From Bacillota bacterium (GTDB taxonomy: Bacteria; Bacillota; Clostridia; Lachnospirales; Lachnospiraceae), in assembly GCA_023398375.1 (NCBI GenBank), contig JAEWSH010000128.1:1-64000 (forward strand): a stretch of DNA of 64,000 nt, written 5' to 3'. The stretch's first letter is position 1. Every line of letters begins with the position of its first letter. Under the pieces are notes generated by a model. The model did no database searches, had not been told where the DNA came from, and worked only from the letters and a program-made list of their open reading frames with translations. Below, piece by piece: positions 41,934 through 49,286 of this stretch. The position numbers and the translations under genes were made by a program.

Positions 41934-43061
41934 TCATCGTTCTTCCAATGCGGACTTGTTTGCTGTTTTTACCATCATTTGCAGTACATGATTGGCGTAT
42001 TTGGAAAAATCACCGCGCTGCCGCTTGAATTCATCTGTCAGTTCAAAAAAAAGTTCTTTGCTTTGATACTCTCTTTTAAAAAATGGCTCAAATAGAATAT
42101 TCCACTGCGGCAGATAGGAAGCTTGCTTTCTGGTATAACAAGTTGCTGCGGTTGCTTTAATTCGATGGTCCTTATCAACAAAGTGAGCAACGGAACGATG
42201 AATTGCATTATCTTCTATTGGAAGATAATAGTAATCCCTATAATTGGAATAGAAGTATTTTAATTCTTCTTCATAAAGAGGTACTTTTAGAGTACCTTCC
42301 ATATCAAATCCAGTAAAATAACAACCGTTGATTCCTTGTGATATGGCGACTGGAAGTGAATTCAGGAAACGTAATTTCATTAAAACTTCTTGTTTTTTAT
42401 CGCCATTATAATCAGTATAGTAATTTGCCTGTACTCTTATGACCCGAACGGTATCATGGAACAAATCACAATAGGAAAGTACCGGAAGCAAAGTGACAAG
42501 TCCCTGAATATCCTCCGCATTATGAAGTAAAAGAGCCTGAAGACAATTATGATCAGGAGATTGCACATAATTGTGGTAAACACTGATCAACTCACCACCA
42601 TGAAAAGTATCTTCTCTATTTACATTTAAGAAAGTTTCAATTGTTTTTTGCTTGCAATTAGGAAGTTTTAAAAACTCTTTATAGGGAGCAATACGACGGT
42701 ATAGATCCAAAGCTTCAAAATGATCTAAGTTATCTGCAAGATTAAATTGCTCCGCTTTTTGTTGTAAATAGGGAATATCAAAGTTATTTCCATTGAAATG
42801 AATTAAATAAGAGTAGTTCTTGGCAAACCTAAAAAAGCCAGTCAATACATTTATTTCATCATCATAATTGTCCGCAAACCATTGGATTAAGTGGAAAGAA
42901 TCATTCTTGTAATAAATGCATCCAATCAGATAAAGGGAAGATCCCTTTGCAGTAAATCCTGTGGTTTCAATATCTAAAAATAAAATTTTAGAAATATCCG
43001 TAATCTGGGAAAGCGAATAAGTAAGTTTTAAATTGGGTAAAGCGGTCTTTATATTCTTCAC
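41934..43061 (-). CDS. YprB-like RNase H-fold 3'-5' exonuclease
   Basis: A 375-residue protein with a DEDD-type exonuclease domain: I-L-F-L-D-I-E-T-T-G-F near residue 22 (first acidic pair), H-F-N-G-N-N-F-D-I-P-Y near residue 85, and a later Y-H-N-Y-V...H-N-A-E-D-I-Q-G-L near residue 180. The C-terminal part is family-specific. It matches the YprB group, whose role in nucleic acid metabolism is not established. I prefer the GTG start at 43061 behind GGGAG; an upstream ATG at 43142 in frame would add 27 residues but has no SD site. Confidence 0.85.
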   Translation of the reverse strand: MKNIKTALPNLKLTYSLSQITDISKILFLDIETTGFTAKGSSLYLIGCIYYKNDSFHLIQWFADNYDDEINVLTGFFRFAKNYSYLIHFNGNNFDIPYLQQKAEQFNLADNLDHFEALDLYRRIAPYKEFLKLPNCKQKTIETFLNVNREDTFHGGELISVYHNYVQSPDHNCLQALLLHNAEDIQGLVTLLPVLSYCDLFHDTVRVIRVQANYYTDYNGDKKQEVLMKLRFLNSLPVAISQGINGCYFTGFDMEGTLKVPLYEEELKYFYSNYRDYYYLPIEDNAIHRSVAHFVDKDHRIKATAATCYTRKQASYLPQWNILFEPFFKREYQSKELFFELTDEFKRQRGDFSKYANHVLQMMVKTANKSALEER

Positions 43062-43267
43062 ATTTACTCCCGTCCGCGACCTATGATCGCATATGAAACG
43101 CCCTAATGAACTTGTCGAATTTTTACTATTTGATAATAGCATATTTTTCAAATTTACAGTAGTATTTTTTAGCGAAAAATAGTATATTTATATAGGATAC
43201 AAAATGAAAAAAAAAATCAAAAACGTAATCAGGGACTGATTAAATAAAAGAAGGAAGAAGGTTAAAA

Positions 43268-44587
43268 ATGGCAAAATTTACATTTGCAGGTGGAATCCAT
43301 CCATATGATGGAAAAGACTTATCAAAAGATAAACCGATTAAAGAGATTCTGCCAAAAGGCGATTTGTTTTATCCACTTTCTCAGCATATTGGGGCTCCAG
43401 CGACACCAATTGTAGCGAAAGGCGACCATGTATTAACAGGACAGAAAATAGCCGAGGCAGGAGGATTCGTATCGGCACCAATTTATGCATCCGTTTCCGG
43501 AACTGTAAAAGGAATTGAACCGCATCGTGTAACAACAGGTGAAAATGCAACCTGTATTGTGATTGAGAATGATGGCTTGTATGAGGAAGTTGAATATCAT
43601 GCAGTCAATTCTTTAGATGAAGTTTCGAAGGAAGAAATACTGAATCGGATTAAAGAAGCCGGTGTAGTAGGTATGGGAGGAGCCGGATTTCCAACGCATG
43701 TAAAATTATCGCCGAAGGAGCCGGAGAAAATCCAATATGTGATTGTTAACTGTGCAGAATGTGAACCGTATCTAACTTCTGACTATCGAAGAATATTGGA
43801 AGAACCAGAGAAATTGATTCAGGGGCTGAAAATATCCTTGAAATTATTTGATCATGCGCAAGGGATCCTTGCAGTTGAAGATAACAAACCAGACTGCATA
43901 GAACTTCTCAAGAAATTAACAAAAGATGAAAATAAAATCAGTGTAAAAGCTTTAAAAACAAAATATCCGCAAGGTGCAGAACGACAGCTTATCTATGCGG
44001 TCACGGGACGTGCAATTAATTCCACCATGCTTCCGGCTGATGCTGGCTGTGTTGTAAATAATGTGGATTCTGTCGTGGCTATCTATAGTGCTGTAATGCA
44101 AGGGCGTCCATTGATGCAGCGAATTGTTACCGTTACAGGAGACGCTGTCAATGATCCACGAAATTTCGCAGTACGTGTGGGAACTTTATATAAAGAATTA
44201 ATTGAAGAGGCAGGCGGATTTAAGGCAGAGCCTGAGAAAATTGTATCAGGTGGGCCGATGATGGGATTTGCACTATTTGATACGAATGTTCCAGTTACGA
44301 AGACGACATCAGCTTTATTATGTATGACAAAAGATGAAGTCTCTGTATATGAACCAAGTGCTTGTATCAACTGTGGCAAATGTGTTGAAATATGTCCTGG
44401 AAGAGTGGTACCGAGCCGTCTCGCTGATTATGCCGACCATGGTGATATAGATAAATTTGAAGCACATGAGGGTATGGAGTGCTGCGAATGCGGCTGTTGT
44501 AGTTTCGTATGTCCGGCTAAGAGACAATTAACACAGTCGATAAAGTCCATGAGAAAAATGGTCTTAGCAAATAGAAAAAAGAAATAG
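43268..44587 (+). CDS. rnfC: Rnf complex subunit C
   Basis: A 439-residue peripheral subunit that takes electrons from NADH (or donates to NAD+). It has the glycine-rich NADH-binding block G-M-G-G-A-G-F-P-T-H near residue 138, the FMN-related E-P-Y-L-T-S-D-Y-R block near residue 168, and two ferredoxin-like clusters, C-I-N-C-G-K-C-V-E-I-C-P and C-C-E-C-G-C-C-S-F-V-C-P, near residues 365-415. It opens the operon rnfCDGEAB, the usual clostridial order, with SD site GAAGGAAGAAGG. The complex couples ferredoxin:NAD+ oxidoreduction to Na+ or H+ export. Confidence 0.96.
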   Translation: MAKFTFAGGIHPYDGKDLSKDKPIKEILPKGDLFYPLSQHIGAPATPIVAKGDHVLTGQKIAEAGGFVSAPIYASVSGTVKGIEPHRVTTGENATCIVIENDGLYEEVEYHAVNSLDEVSKEEILNRIKEAGVVGMGGAGFPTHVKLSPKEPEKIQYVIVNCAECEPYLTSDYRRILEEPEKLIQGLKISLKLFDHAQGILAVEDNKPDCIELLKKLTKDENKISVKALKTKYPQGAERQLIYAVTGRAINSTMLPADAGCVVNNVDSVVAIYSAVMQGRPLMQRIVTVTGDAVNDPRNFAVRVGTLYKELIEEAGGFKAEPEKIVSGGPMMGFALFDTNVPVTKTTSALLCMTKDEVSVYEPSACINCGKCVEICPGRVVPSRLADYADHGDIDKFEAHEGMECCECGCCSFVCPAKRQLTQSIKSMRKMVLANRKKK

Positions 44588-44599
44588 GAGGTAAAAAAG

Positions 44600-45532
44600 T
44601 TGAGTAACTTGATGAAAGTATCTTCAAACCCGCATATCAGATCAAAAGTTACGACAGGCAATATTATGTTAGCGGTAGTAATAGCTTTACTTCCGGCAAC
44701 TGCTTTTGGTATCTATAACTTTGGATTACATGCACTATTTTTGATTTTAGTAACGATTGCAACGACAGTATTATCAGAGTTTATCTATGAGAAAGCAATG
44801 AAACAAAAAGTAACCATAGGAGATTTTTCAGCGGTTGTTACAGGATTATTATTAGCGTTGAACTTACCGCCAAAAGCTCCTTTATGGATTGGGATTATAG
44901 GTGGTATATTTGCAATCGTAGTTGTAAAAATGCTATTTGGTGGTATCGGGCAGAATTTTATGAATCCAGCACTTGCTGCCAGATGTTTCTTATTGATTTC
45001 TTTTACCTCTATTATGACGAACTTCGATTGCGATGCGTATACGGGGGCGACCCCATTGGCTGCGATTAAGGCAGGAGAATCTGTAAATATATTAAACATG
45101 ATTATAGGAAAGACTTCTGGAACAATTGGAGAAACATCCATGATAGCAATTGTACTTGGGGCCTGTATCCTGATTATGGCAGGGGCAATTGACTTAAAAA
45201 TACCGGGAAGCTATATTGCTACTTTCTTGGTATTCATTACTTTATTTGGTGGTCACGGATTGGATATGACCTATTTATCAGCAGAACTTGCAGGTGGCGG
45301 ATTAATGTTAGGTGCATTCTTCATGGCAACAGACTATGTCACACGTCCCATCACTAAGAACGGACAATACATATTTGGTATTCTGTTAGGTATCCTTACA
45401 GGAACTTTCCGTATCTTTGGAGCTTCAGCAGAGGGTGTATCTTATGCGATCATCATCGGTAACTTATTAGTGCCTTTAATTGAAAGAGTTACCTACCCAA
45501 AGCCTTTTGGTAAAGGAGGGGAAAAAGCATGA
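44600..45532 (+). CDS. rnfD: Rnf complex subunit D
   Basis: A 310-residue membrane subunit with about eight to ten hydrophobic helices. The covalent FMN site is the threonine in Y-T-G-A-T-P-L near residue 150. Other family blocks are N-P-A-L-A-A-R near residue 118 and F-F-M-A-T-D-Y-V-T-R-P near residue 238. It lies 12 bp after rnfC and overlaps rnfG by 4 bp. FMN attachment requires ApbE; an apbE gene lies at 53098-54081. Confidence 0.96.
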   Translation: MSNLMKVSSNPHIRSKVTTGNIMLAVVIALLPATAFGIYNFGLHALFLILVTIATTVLSEFIYEKAMKQKVTIGDFSAVVTGLLLALNLPPKAPLWIGIIGGIFAIVVVKMLFGGIGQNFMNPALAARCFLLISFTSIMTNFDCDAYTGATPLAAIKAGESVNILNMIIGKTSGTIGETSMIAIVLGACILIMAGAIDLKIPGSYIATFLVFITLFGGHGLDMTYLSAELAGGGLMLGAFFMATDYVTRPITKNGQYIFGILLGILTGTFRIFGASAEGVSYAIIIGNLLVPLIERVTYPKPFGKGGEKA

Positions 45533-46161
45533 AGGAAAATAGTCAGATAAAGAACATGTTAAAAGATGCTTTGATTCTGTTCATAATTACATTAATTGCC
45601 GGGCTGGCATTGGGGTATGTATATGAATTGACTAAGGCACCGATCGCAGAACAAAAAGAAAAGAAAAAGAATGAGGCATGTGCGAATGTATTTGCAGATG
45701 CAGCATCATTTGATGCATACGAAAAGTTTGATACCGATGAAGCAAAAAAAATAATAGAGAAGGCTGGTTTTACAGAAGAAAATATCGATGAAGCAATGGC
45801 GGCATTGGATGCGGACGGTAATACATTAGGCTATGTATTAAATGTGACAACACATGAAGGGTATGCCGGAGATATTACTTTTTCTATGGGTATTCAAAAT
45901 GACGGTACATTAAACGGAATTTCTATTCTATCTATTTCAGAAACAGCTGGTCTTGGTATGAAAGCAAAGACAGATGATTTTAAGGATCAATGGAAAAATA
46001 AAAAAGTAGATCTATTTGAATATACAAAATCAGGTGCAACTGCAGAAAATCAAATTGATGCGATCAGTGGTGCAACAATTACTACAAATGCCATGACAAA
46101 TGGTGTAAATGCTGGGTTAGCCTATTTTAAGAGTATAGTGGGAGGTAGTCAGGATGAATAA
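45529..46161 (+). CDS. rnfG: Rnf complex subunit G
   Basis: A 210-residue subunit with one N-terminal transmembrane helix (about residues 12-32) and an extracytoplasmic FMN-binding domain. The flavinylated threonine is in D-A-I-S-G-A-T-I-T-T near residue 184, the standard ApbE target motif. It overlaps rnfD by 4 bp and rnfE by 8 bp. The role is transmembrane electron transfer in the ion pump. Confidence 0.96.
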   Translation: MKENSQIKNMLKDALILFIITLIAGLALGYVYELTKAPIAEQKEKKKNEACANVFADAASFDAYEKFDTDEAKKIIEKAGFTEENIDEAMAALDADGNTLGYVLNVTTHEGYAGDITFSMGIQNDGTLNGISILSISETAGLGMKAKTDDFKDQWKNKKVDLFEYTKSGATAENQIDAISGATITTNAMTNGVNAGLAYFKSIVGGSQDE

Positions 46162-46891
46162 ATCAGGAGAACGATTATTTAATGGTTTGATCAAGGAAAA
46201 CCCTACCTTTGTGCTCATGCTTGGTATGTGTCCGACACTCGCGGTTACGACTTCTGCTATTAATGGATGTGGTATGGGACTTACAACAACAGCTGTCTTG
46301 GTAATGAGTAATATAATCATAGCGTTGCTTCGTAATGTTATTCCAGATAAAGTCAGAATTCCTGCCTTTATCGTAATCATAGCTTCGTTTGTAACAGTAC
46401 TTGAACTGTTATTGGAAGGGTTTATGCCAAGTCTATATGACGCACTCGGAATTTATATTCCATTGATTGTGGTAAACTGTATTATTCTTGGCAGGGCAGA
46501 AGCATATGCTTCCAAGAATCCGGTCATTCCGTCATTGTTTGATGGCCTTGGAATGGGACTTGGATTTACAGTAGGATTAACAAGTATCGGTATTGTCAGA
46601 GAGCTGATCGGAGCAGGACAGATATTTGGATATCAATTATTACCTTTGGCAGATGCAAGTAAGGGTGTGAGCGGTTATACACCTGCCAGCATCTTTATAT
46701 TGGCTCCAGGTGCATTTTTTGTGTTAGCATGTCTTACCGCATTACAGAATAAAGTGCGTATGGGGGCAGCTGCAAAAGGTGACAGGGAAGCAGCTGAGAA
46801 ACTTGCCTGTGGTACGGATTGTACGACATGTGGACAGTCAGGATGCGGTGGCAGGTTTTACGATACGGCAGATGCAAAATCGGAAGAATAG
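46154..46891 (+). CDS. rnfE: Rnf complex subunit E with cysteine-rich tail
   Basis: A 245-residue membrane protein of the RnfA/E pair with six helices. Its N-terminal L-G-M-C-P-T-L-A-V and later N-C-I-I-L-G-R-A-E-A carry the conserved half-helix cysteines near residues 26 and 108 that bind the intramembrane iron-sulfur centre. The C-terminus is extended by about 35 residues with four cysteines in C-x3-C-x2-C-x4-C. That tail is unusual and could bind a metal or cluster. Overlap with rnfG and short spacing to rnfA show one operon. Confidence 0.95.
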   Translation: MNKSGERLFNGLIKENPTFVLMLGMCPTLAVTTSAINGCGMGLTTTAVLVMSNIIIALLRNVIPDKVRIPAFIVIIASFVTVLELLLEGFMPSLYDALGIYIPLIVVNCIILGRAEAYASKNPVIPSLFDGLGMGLGFTVGLTSIGIVRELIGAGQIFGYQLLPLADASKGVSGYTPASIFILAPGAFFVLACLTALQNKVRMGAAAKGDREAAEKLACGTDCTTCGQSGCGGRFYDTADAKSEE

Positions 46892-46903
46892 GAGGTAGTA
46901 CAG

Positions 46904-47479
46904 ATGAAAGAATTATTGATTATCGCGATTGGATCCGCACTCGTTAACAATGTGGTGCTAAGTCAGTTCCTGGGATTGTGTCCGTTTCTTGGGGTGTCTA
47001 AGAAAGTGGAAACAGCAACAGGCATGGGCACAGCAGTTATCTTTGTTATAACATTAGCATCAGCAGTAACAGGTACTATTTATAAATATGTACTGACTCC
47101 ATTGGACATTACATTCTTGCAGACAATTGTGTTTATTCTGGTCATAGCAGCGCTGGTACAATTTGTAGAGATGTTCTTAAAAAAGTTCATGCAGTCATTA
47201 TATAATGCGCTTGGTGTTTATCTTCCTTTGATTACTACCAACTGTGCAGTTTTGGGTGTCGCATTGACGAATGTGAAAAAATCATATGGGATTTTAACAG
47301 GAGTAGTAAACGGTTTTGCAACGGCGGCCGGATTTACCATTGCGATCATAATATTAGCCGGACTTAGAGAAAAAATGGAATACAATGATGTGCCAAAGGC
47401 ATTTCAGGGAATGCCGATCGTATTAGTTACGGCTGGGCTTATGGCAATTGCATTCTGTGGCTTTTCAGGACTGCTATAG
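46904..47479 (+). CDS. rnfA: Rnf complex subunit A
   Basis: A 191-residue membrane protein, homologous to RnfE but without a C-terminal extension. Six helices; conserved cysteines are in L-G-L-C-P-F-L-G-V near residue 25 and T-T-N-C-A-V-L-G-V near residue 108. The length is exactly as expected for RnfA. SD site AGGAGG. Together with RnfE it forms the ion channel core of the complex. Confidence 0.96.
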   Translation: MKELLIIAIGSALVNNVVLSQFLGLCPFLGVSKKVETATGMGTAVIFVITLASAVTGTIYKYVLTPLDITFLQTIVFILVIAALVQFVEMFLKKFMQSLYNALGVYLPLITTNCAVLGVALTNVKKSYGILTGVVNGFATAAGFTIAIIILAGLREKMEYNDVPKAFQGMPIVLVTAGLMAIAFCGFSGLL

Positions 47480-47491
47480 GAGGAGGCTGAC

Positions 47492-48283
47492 ATGAATATT
47501 ACCAGTATTTTAATAGCTGTAGTTGTAGTTGGTGCAGTAGGTCTTTTTATAGGTCTATTTTTGGGAATTGCAGCAATCAAGTTTAAAGTAGAAGTAGACG
47601 AAAAAGAGGAAGCAGTGCTTGCAGAACTTCCAGGAAATAATTGCGGAGGTTGCGGGTATGCAGGCTGTTCCAACCTGGCGGCTGCGATAGCAAAAGGAGA
47701 AGCAGCTGCCAATGCCTGTCCGGTGGGTGGTGAGCCTGTTGGAAATAGAATTGCACAGATTATGGGTGTTTCAGCAGAGACGAGCAAGAAAATGGTCGCA
47801 TTTGTAAAATGTAACGGTACTTGTGAAAAAACAAGGACGGATTACGATTATGCGGGCGTTAGGGATTGCAAGATTGTAGGATTTGTTCCGAACGGAGGAC
47901 CAAAACAATGTAATTCGGGTTGTCTGGGTTACGGAAATTGCGTAAAAGTATGTCCATTTGATGCAATTCATATTGTAAATGGGATAGCAGTTGTAGAGAA
48001 AGAAAAGTGTAAGGCCTGCGGAAAGTGTATTGCAGAATGCCCAAAGAATCTGATTGAACTGATTCCTTATGATGCAAAACATGTGGTACAGTGTAACTCA
48101 ACGGATAAAGGACCTGTTACGATGAAAGCATGTGATACCGGATGCATAGCATGCGGTTTATGTGTGAAAGTATGTCCGAGCGACGCAATCGTAGTTGAGA
48201 ATTTTCACGCGCATATTGATCAGGAGAAATGCACTGGCTGTGGTGCATGTAAGGAAAAATGTCCAAAGAAAATAATTATATGA
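47492..48283 (+). CDS. rnfB: Rnf complex subunit B
   Basis: A 263-residue iron-sulfur subunit with one N-terminal transmembrane helix. The four-cysteine cluster motif N-N-C-G-G-C-G-Y-A-G-C is near residue 52, and several ferredoxin-type C-x2-C-x2-C-x3-C motifs follow (C-K-A-C-G-K-C-I-A-E-C-P, C-I-A-C-G-L-C-V-K-V-C-P, C-T-G-C-G-A-C-K-E-K-C-P). It is the ferredoxin-accepting entry subunit and the last gene of the rnf operon. A 169-bp inverted-repeat element begins 6 bp after its stop. Confidence 0.96.
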   Translation: MNITSILIAVVVVGAVGLFIGLFLGIAAIKFKVEVDEKEEAVLAELPGNNCGGCGYAGCSNLAAAIAKGEAAANACPVGGEPVGNRIAQIMGVSAETSKKMVAFVKCNGTCEKTRTDYDYAGVRDCKIVGFVPNGGPKQCNSGCLGYGNCVKVCPFDAIHIVNGIAVVEKEKCKACGKCIAECPKNLIELIPYDAKHVVQCNSTDKGPVTMKACDTGCIACGLCVKVCPSDAIVVENFHAHIDQEKCTGCGACKEKCPKKIII

Positions 48284-48288
48284 TACCA

Positions 48289-48457
48289 GGGTCAAAAGGT
48301 CATGTGTTTCATGCTTGCCTGAAAATGCATGACTTTGAGACCCGCAAAACATGAGAAAGTAGCCAGAATAGGGCGGATTTCGAATGTTTATAGGATTGTG
48401 AGAGCACAAAATGCGTAACAATCCGTAGTTATCAGGGGGCAAAATACCTTTTGACCC
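48289..48457. repeat. 169-bp non-coding element with 12-bp perfect terminal inverted repeats
   Basis: GGGTCAAAAGGT (48289-48300) and ACCTTTTGACCC (48446-48457) are perfect inverted ends. Inside, CATGT/ACATG (48300-48355 region) makes a second stem. No reading frame of note is present. The size and layout are those of a miniature inverted-repeat element or a regulatory RNA. No clear target-site duplication is visible. Confidence 0.65.
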
Positions 48458-48495
48458 AGACATCATTATATAAGTATATAGGAGAATGGCATATT

Positions 48496-49110
48496 ATGAA
48501 TCGAGTCTGCGTTGTTGGTATAGCCGGGGGTTCAGCTTCGGGAAAAACGACGATAGTAAATCGTATTAAAGAAAATTTTGGTGATGATATTGTAGTAATC
48601 AGTCATGATTGTTATTATAAAGCGCATAATGAGTTGAGTTTTGAAGAACGTTCACGATTGAATTATGATCATCCGTCTTCCTTTGATACGGATCGTATGA
48701 TTGAAGATGTAAAGAAATTGAAAAACAGTGAAGAGGTAGAGGTACCAGTATATGATTATACGATTCATAATCGTTCCAGTCAGACAACACATATTATTCC
48801 AAGACCTGTGATTATCATTGAAGGAATCCTGATACTGGAAAATAAAGGGTTAAGAGAACTTATGGATATTAAAGTGTTTGTAGATGCTGACGCAGATGAA
48901 CGCTTAATGCGTAGAATGAAGCGTGATATGTTGGAACGGGCAAGAAGTGTGGAGTCTGTTCTTACACAATATGCACAAACGGTAAAGCCGATGCATGAGC
49001 AATTCATCGAGCCCTCTAAGAAATATGCGGATATTATTATTCCAAGAGGCGGTGAAAATCATACAGGTATTCACATTTTACAGGAACATTTGAAATTAAT
49101 GTTAAGTTAG
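48496..49110 (+). CDS. udk: Uridine kinase
   Basis: A 204-residue pyrimidine nucleoside kinase (uridine/cytidine to UMP/CMP) of the salvage pathway. The P-loop I-A-G-G-S-A-S-G-K-T-T is at residues 8-18, H-D-C-Y-Y near residue 38, and N-Y-D-H-P-S-S-F-D near residue 58 and the R-R-M-K-R-D lid near residue 138 are typical. The ATG at 48496 follows AGGAGA. It has its own terminator and is not functionally linked to the rnf or glycyl-radical genes. Confidence 0.95.
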   Translation: MNRVCVVGIAGGSASGKTTIVNRIKENFGDDIVVISHDCYYKAHNELSFEERSRLNYDHPSSFDTDRMIEDVKKLKNSEEVEVPVYDYTIHNRSSQTTHIIPRPVIIIEGILILENKGLRELMDIKVFVDADADERLMRRMKRDMLERARSVESVLTQYAQTVKPMHEQFIEPSKKYADIIIPRGGENHTGIHILQEHLKLMLS

Positions 49111-49119
49111 TTCTATGGT

Positions 49120-49153
49120 AAAAATAGCGAATCTTTGATTCGCTATTTTTTTT
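49120..49153 (+). terminator. Terminator after udk
   Basis: AAAAATAGCGAATC pairs with GATTCGCTATTTTT, followed by T residues. Confidence 0.92.
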
Positions 49154-49193
49154 ATGGTTGTCGGTCTTTTAATATAACAAAGCATAAAATGCG

Positions 49194-49222
49194 TTGACAC
49201 ATACACCGGTGCGTGATAACAT
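49194..49222 (+). promoter_or_regulatory. Promoter and palindrome of the glycyl-radical operon
   Basis: TTGACA (49194-49199) and TAACAT (49217-49222) are spaced by 17 bp. The spacer contains the perfect palindrome CACCGGTG (about 49204-49211), flanked by CACA and GTGA. A regulator binding there would block RNA polymerase; the XRE-cupin protein encoded at the end of the operon is the natural candidate (inference). Confidence 0.65.
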
Positions 49223-49286
49223 TATTAGAAACAAGATAGTGGATTCAGTAGATAACCAGTAAACTAAAAATATGGAGGATCGAAGT

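Noticed and set aside
48500..49110. udk as part of the glycyl-radical locus
   Set aside because: It has its own strong terminator at 49120-49153, and a separate promoter precedes the glycyl-radical gene.
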